16,673 nt of DNA from Bacteroidales bacterium (GTDB lineage: Bacteria > Bacteroidota > Bacteroidia > Bacteroidales > JAGOPY01). Shown piece by piece: positions 12,970 through 16,673 of this stretch (its first letter is position 1; each line of letters opens with the position of its first letter). The notes beneath the pieces are model-generated. The model did not search any database. It worked only from the letters and a program-made list of their open reading frames with translations, and was not told the origin of the DNA. Location: NCBI GenBank assembly GCA_030638325.1, contig DAOWEV010000136.1, positions 1-16,673 on the forward strand, read 5' to 3'. The position numbers and the translations under genes are program-made.

Positions 12970-14145
12970 TCACATAAGCTTTTGATAGGTTTGCCACCAA
13001 CGGTCGGGAATGGTGTTGTTGCAAGCCATCTGATAATCAGCATAAGAGCATGGCACCATGTGGTGCCGCTCATATCTTGATTTCATCTTTATCCTGACCG
13101 GAACCTTCATCCACCACCGGTCGCTTCTTTTGCTTTTATAGAACAACAACTTATCCTTAAAATCTTCCAGGGTTACGGTGAATTTTATATAGTCTTTCAT
13201 TTTATCGTCCGGAAAATCTTTTTTCCTGTTATAAAATCCATCGATGAAATACCAGATCATTTGTGATATAAGTTGGGCTGTCTGGTGTTGCCGGTCCAGT
13301 TTGTGGTTATATTCATAAAACCCGATGGAGCTGAGCTTGTCACTCAGTCCTGCATACCTTACGATCTGGCACATTTCTTCTCCGCAAAGGCCGTTTGGCA
13401 CTGCATTTCCGTTGCCCGGAGCATCCGACATACGGATGGCCGATATATCAATACTTATCAGGTCAGCATTCCTGACCATGGGTTCCGATTCTTCCATGTT
13501 TGCCCTGACATTACCGAGGCGGTAAGCATCGAAAAAGAGGTTTTTCATCAGGCCGATCATTTCCTGATCAACGAAATAGGTCTGATAACCGATATTGGTA
13601 AAATTAAAAAGATAATTGGGTTGCTTCAGGATGATCCCGTTCAGGTAAGAACGGGAATCTAGATCATCCTCAGTTTGTCCGAGATCGAACATGGGATCTA
13701 CAGTAACGATATTGATGATCCTGCCCAGTTTTTCATAAGCGAGGTAATTGGCATAAGTCAGGTCCTGGCTGCCTCCCAGGATCACCGGCAGTATGTTTTT
13801 TGACAGCAGTTCTGTAACAACGGCAGACAAAGCGAAAAAGGTATCCTGCACAGAATGGCCCTGCAGTATATTGCCGAGGTCCACCATTTTGATCTTGTAA
13901 CTTCCCTGGAAAAGCTCGTAAAGCTCTTCTCTGATATGGTCGGGGCTTTGTCCGCAACCTTCATTATTGACCGCATTCCGGTCTTCATTCACACCGATAA
14001 TCGCCAGGTCCGTATCCTCCAGGTCCGGGAAGTCATTGGGTGCAAGATAGGCCCTTACAACATCACCCAGCTTTTTTCTGCCGGCCTGAGCAGCATAATG
14101 ATAAACCTTTAACTGAATGGGTTCAAAATAAATCGACAGATCCAT
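12970..14145 (-). CDS. Arginase/formimidoylglutamase-fold protein with degenerate metal site
   Basis: The 391-residue protein has the ureohydrolase layout, but the metal-binding motifs are altered. The GGxH motif reads GGSQD (Gln127 for His). The DAHxD motif reads DPMFD (150-154; Met for His). The SxDxDxxDP motif reads SIDISAIRMSD (231-241; Ser for the second Asp). Three of the six usual manganese ligands are therefore missing, so hydrolysis of arginine or formimidoylglutamate is doubtful. This looks like a Bacteroidota-specific branch often annotated formimidoylglutamase. I recall it next to topA and sometimes gldK-N genes in relatives, but no gld gene is in this window. It follows topA by 82 bp on the same strand and probably shares its transcript. 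It is the only complete gene here with no heptamer array after its stop. Confidence 0.75.
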   Translation of the reverse strand: MDLSIYFEPIQLKVYHYAAQAGRKKLGDVVRAYLAPNDFPDLEDTDLAIIGVNEDRNAVNNEGCGQSPDHIREELYELFQGSYKIKMVDLGNILQGHSVQDTFFALSAVVTELLSKNILPVILGGSQDLTYANYLAYEKLGRIINIVTVDPMFDLGQTEDDLDSRSYLNGIILKQPNYLFNFTNIGYQTYFVDQEMIGLMKNLFFDAYRLGNVRANMEESEPMVRNADLISIDISAIRMSDAPGNGNAVPNGLCGEEMCQIVRYAGLSDKLSSIGFYEYNHKLDRQHQTAQLISQMIWYFIDGFYNRKKDFPDDKMKDYIKFTVTLEDFKDKLLFYKSKRSDRWWMKVPVRIKMKSRYERHHMVPCSYADYQMACNNTIPDRWWQTYQKLM

Positions 14146-14154
14146 ATCTTTTTC

Positions 14155-14224
14155 GAGTTACGGGTTACGAGTTACGGGTTACGAGTTCAATTCCTAATTC
14201 CTAATTCGTAATTCCTAATTAATT
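14155..14224. repeat. Period-7 array, words GAGTTAC/GGGTTAC then ATTCCTA
   Basis: Ten heptamers run in one register: GAGTTAC, GGGTTAC, GAGTTAC, GGGTTAC, GAGTTCA, then ATTCCTA, ATTCCTA, ATTCGTA, ATTCCTA and ATTAATT. Two word families are joined without a break in phase. The array ends 3 nt before the complement of the topA stop (14228-14230) and fills the gap to the arginase-like gene. The first word family recurs in similar form at 2400-2434. Confidence 0.95.
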
Positions 14225-14227
14225 TAG

Positions 14228-16555
14228 CTATTTCTTAGCAGAAGGCCTCGTCTTCTTCTTCCCGGCCTTATCCTGATGTTCTACGATCTTCATACAATCT
14301 TCCAGGGTGAGTTTTGCCGGGTTCTGGCTTTTCGGGATCCGGTAATTTTTCTTTTTGTATGAAATATACGGTCCATACCGACCTCTCAGGACAAGCAAAG
14401 GATCTTTTTCTCCAAAACTCATGATGACCTTTTGTTTATCCTGTAGCCGTTTTTCATTGATGATCTCGATGGCCCTGTCCTGTAATATCGTGGCCGGGTC
14501 ATCATTTTTACCGAGAGAAAAGAATTTATTGTCGTGTTTGATGTATGGCCCGTATCTTCCAATGGCCACATTCAACTCCTGGCCTTCGAAAGAACCAATA
14601 CCTCTGGGGAAGTTAAATAATTCGAGCGCTTCTTCGAGGGTGATGGTTTCCAGGCTCTGTCCTTTTTTCAGCCCGGCAAACTTTGGTTTTTCATCACTTT
14701 CTGTATCTCCGATCTGAACAACGGGGCCAAACCTTCCGATCTTTACAAAAACGTTTTTATCCGTTCCAGGGTCCTGTCCCAGCAGTTTTTCTCCACTGAA
14801 TTTCCTGGTTTTTTGTTCGACATCATTCACCTGGTCGTGAAAAGGTGTGTAGAACTCGCTGATCATCTCATTCCATACTTTTTTTCCGCTGGCTATCTCA
14901 TCAAATTCTTTCTCGACGCTGGCGGTAAAATTATACTCGATGATATTATTAAAATACTGGACGAGAAATTTATTAACTACCGTCCCCAGGTCGGTTGGAA
15001 AGAGTTTATTCTTTTCAAAGCCTGCTTTTTCTGTTTTCAGTGCTTCTGTTAATTCGTTGTTTTCCAGTGTTATGTAATTATAATCACGGGCATTGCCTTT
15101 TTTATCTCCTTTTTCAATATATTCTCTTTTCTGGATGGTTGAGATAGTTGGGGCATAAGTTGATGGCCGGCCGATACCCAACTCTTCCATTTTTTTTACC
15201 AGTGTAGCTTCAGTATATCTTCTCGAAGCCTGTGTGAACCGTTGTTCAGCAATCATTTGCCGGAGATCAAGCAATTCTCCAACCGTAACTGACGGGAGTA
15301 TCTCCTTGCTTTCTTTATTGTTTTCATCCTCGGTTGATTCGATATAAACTTTCAGAAAACCGTCGAATTTGATCACTTCTCCCCTGGCAATGAAATTCTC
15401 TTTAACGGTTGATACACCGATGCTCACAATGGTTTTCTCGAGCAGGGCGTCACTCATTTGTGAAGCGATGGTTCTTTTCCAGATCAGCTCATACAGTTTT
15501 TTTTGCGCTTTGTTCCCATTGATCGAAAGATTATTAAGATAGGTCGGGCGAATGGCTTCATGAGCTTCCTGGGCTCCTTTGGATTTGGTAGTAAACTGTC
15601 TTGTTTTAACATATTCAGTTCCGTATAAATTTGTGATCTCTTCTTTTGCCATGGCCATGGCCAGCCTGGATAAGGTCACGGAATCAGTTCTCATGTAAGT
15701 GATCAAACCGGCTTCATAAAGTTGCTGGGCTACCCGCATGGTTGAAGCCACAGAAAAGCCAAGCTTTCTGCCGGCCTCCTGTTGTAAAGTGGATGTGGTG
15801 AATGGCGGTGCCGGTGATTTTTTTGCCGGCCTGGTTTCAACATCCGAAATTGCAAAATCAGCTCCTACACATTTATTCAGAAACTCTATTGCTTCCTCCT
15901 TACTCTTAAAACGGACAGGTAGTTCCGCAAAGAGTTTTTGTCCTTTACCTTTATCCTTAAACGAAAATTCAGCTGCAATTCTGTATGATGAAACAGCCTT
16001 GAATTTCATTATTTCTTCTTCTCTTTCTACGATCAGCCTGACGGCCACACTCTGCACCCTTCCTGCAGAAAGAGCCGGTTTTACTTTTTTCCATAACAGT
16101 GGTGAAAGTTTAAAGCCAACCAGTCTGTCGAGCACCCTGCGGGCCTGTTGTGCATTCACCTGGTTCATGTCAATGCCCCGCGGATTATCAATAGCATTTT
16201 TTATGGCAGATTTTGTGATCTCGTGAAACACTATCCTTTTTATTTTTTCATCTTTAAGGTCCAGCGCATTTACCAGGTGCCATGAAATAGCTTCTCCCTC
16301 ACGATCCTCATCAGTAGCCAGCCAGACAACCTCAGCTTCTTTAGAGATCTTTTTCAGGTCGGCCACGATCTTCTTCTTGTCAGGAGAAATTTCATAATCA
16401 GGCCGAAAACCATCATCGATAACTACTCCCAGATCTTTTTTGGAAAGATCCATTACATGTCCCATGCTAGACCTGACCATAAAATCCTTACCTAAAAACC
16501 GCTCAATGGTCTTCGCCTTGGCTGGTGATTCAACTATTACAAGATTCGTTATCAT
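14228..16555 (-). CDS. topA: DNA topoisomerase I
   Basis: This type IA topoisomerase relaxes negative supercoils. It has an N-terminal Toprim domain (VESPAKAKT with Glu9; TDEDREGE with the acidic pair Asp82/Asp84) and the core with LSAGRVQS (162-169). The active-site tyrosine is Tyr287 in GLITYMRTDS. The C-terminal region has repeated GR(F/Y)GPx motifs in place of cysteine zinc ribbons, and a basic tail (KKKTRPSAKK). The 775-residue length is usual for Bacteroidota. The ATG at 16555 (MITNLVIVESPAKAK) matches the family start. It is a housekeeping gene and marks the right end as conserved chromosome. Confidence 0.97.
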   Translation of the reverse strand: MITNLVIVESPAKAKTIERFLGKDFMVRSSMGHVMDLSKKDLGVVIDDGFRPDYEISPDKKKIVADLKKISKEAEVVWLATDEDREGEAISWHLVNALDLKDEKIKRIVFHEITKSAIKNAIDNPRGIDMNQVNAQQARRVLDRLVGFKLSPLLWKKVKPALSAGRVQSVAVRLIVEREEEIMKFKAVSSYRIAAEFSFKDKGKGQKLFAELPVRFKSKEEAIEFLNKCVGADFAISDVETRPAKKSPAPPFTTSTLQQEAGRKLGFSVASTMRVAQQLYEAGLITYMRTDSVTLSRLAMAMAKEEITNLYGTEYVKTRQFTTKSKGAQEAHEAIRPTYLNNLSINGNKAQKKLYELIWKRTIASQMSDALLEKTIVSIGVSTVKENFIARGEVIKFDGFLKVYIESTEDENNKESKEILPSVTVGELLDLRQMIAEQRFTQASRRYTEATLVKKMEELGIGRPSTYAPTISTIQKREYIEKGDKKGNARDYNYITLENNELTEALKTEKAGFEKNKLFPTDLGTVVNKFLVQYFNNIIEYNFTASVEKEFDEIASGKKVWNEMISEFYTPFHDQVNDVEQKTRKFSGEKLLGQDPGTDKNVFVKIGRFGPVVQIGDTESDEKPKFAGLKKGQSLETITLEEALELFNFPRGIGSFEGQELNVAIGRYGPYIKHDNKFFSLGKNDDPATILQDRAIEIINEKRLQDKQKVIMSFGEKDPLLVLRGRYGPYISYKKKNYRIPKSQNPAKLTLEDCMKIVEHQDKAGKKKTRPSAKK

Positions 16556-16625
16556 TTTCTCTATATTGAATTATTAGCTTTTACTGTTTTTTTTCATAAA
16601 TGATTAAATGCTTAAATGTTAACTG

Positions 16626-16673
16626 TCATTCCATCATTCTATCATTGTATCATTGTATCATTGTATCATTCCA
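16626..16673. repeat. Period-8 tandem array at the window edge, word TCATTGTA
   Basis: Six octamers (TCATTCCA, TCATTCTA, three TCATTGTA, TCATTCCA) run to the last base of the window and may continue. The stretch 16556-16625 is AT-rich with weaker repeats of an AAATG(N)TTA type. This is the clearest tandem array whose period is not seven. Confidence 0.93.

Noticed and set aside
12911..12985. Plus-strand ORF of 24 codons starting MSNKLMDPIG, upstream of the wza promoter and overlapping the arginase-like 3' end
   Set aside because: It is too short to judge, matches nothing I recognise, has no convincing promoter and overlaps a well-supported gene by 16 bases.

Overview
The window looks like a chromosomal segment of a Bacteroidota bacterium, probably environmental and related to Bacteroidales or Marinilabiliales. 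The evidence is a UpxY-type NusG paralogue, a Wzc-like kinase with a Gly-Tyr tail, a split CysC/CysD/CysN set, a TopA with C-terminal GR(Y/F)GPY repeats beside a degenerate arginase-fold protein, promoters of the Bacteroidota type (TTG, about 19-20 bp, TAnnTTTG), no clear Shine-Dalgarno sequences, and several GTG or TTG starts. No tRNA, rRNA, CRISPR array or transposase was seen.

Layout, left to right. Positions 1-3149 (minus strand) hold an LhgO-like FAD oxidoreductase cut by the window edge, two small four-helix-bundle (S23/IVP-like) proteins, a winged-helix plus degenerate nucleotidyltransferase protein, and UpxY. Positions 3246-7476 (minus) hold a UDP-sugar 4-epimerase-like protein and the sulfate-activation genes cysN, cysD and cysC. 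A divergent SLC13 permease with two RCK_C domains occupies 7560-9350 (plus). Then, on the minus strand, come a Wzc-like chain-length tyrosine kinase (9426-11921) and its Wza-like outer-membrane lipoprotein (11988-12770). The right end holds housekeeping genes: the arginase-fold protein (12970-14145) and topA (14228-16555).

The coherent biology is export of a surface or extracellular polysaccharide. Wza/Wzc form the export machinery, the epimerase supplies a sugar nucleotide, UpxY is an operon-specific antiterminator, and CysCDN makes APS/PAPS. PAPS could feed sulfate assimilation or polysaccharide sulfation; neither cysH nor a sulfotransferase is in the window, so the two cannot be separated here.

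The most unusual signal is between the genes. Nearly every intergenic gap is filled with short tandem arrays of period seven. Each array uses a different 7-bp word, and most touch, overlap or lie within 5 nt of the stop codon of a gene. Examples are TTGAGAG/CTTAGAG, ATCCTGT, AGTCGGA/AGTCCGA, ATTGACA, CAGTTAT/CAGTAAT, TTCACTC and GAGTTAC/GGGTTAC. One array lies in frame inside the epimerase gene. Both four-helix-bundle genes are flanked by such arrays. One array at the right edge has period eight. The pattern resembles the heptanucleotide STRR arrays known from filamentous cyanobacteria, but here the word changes from gap to gap.
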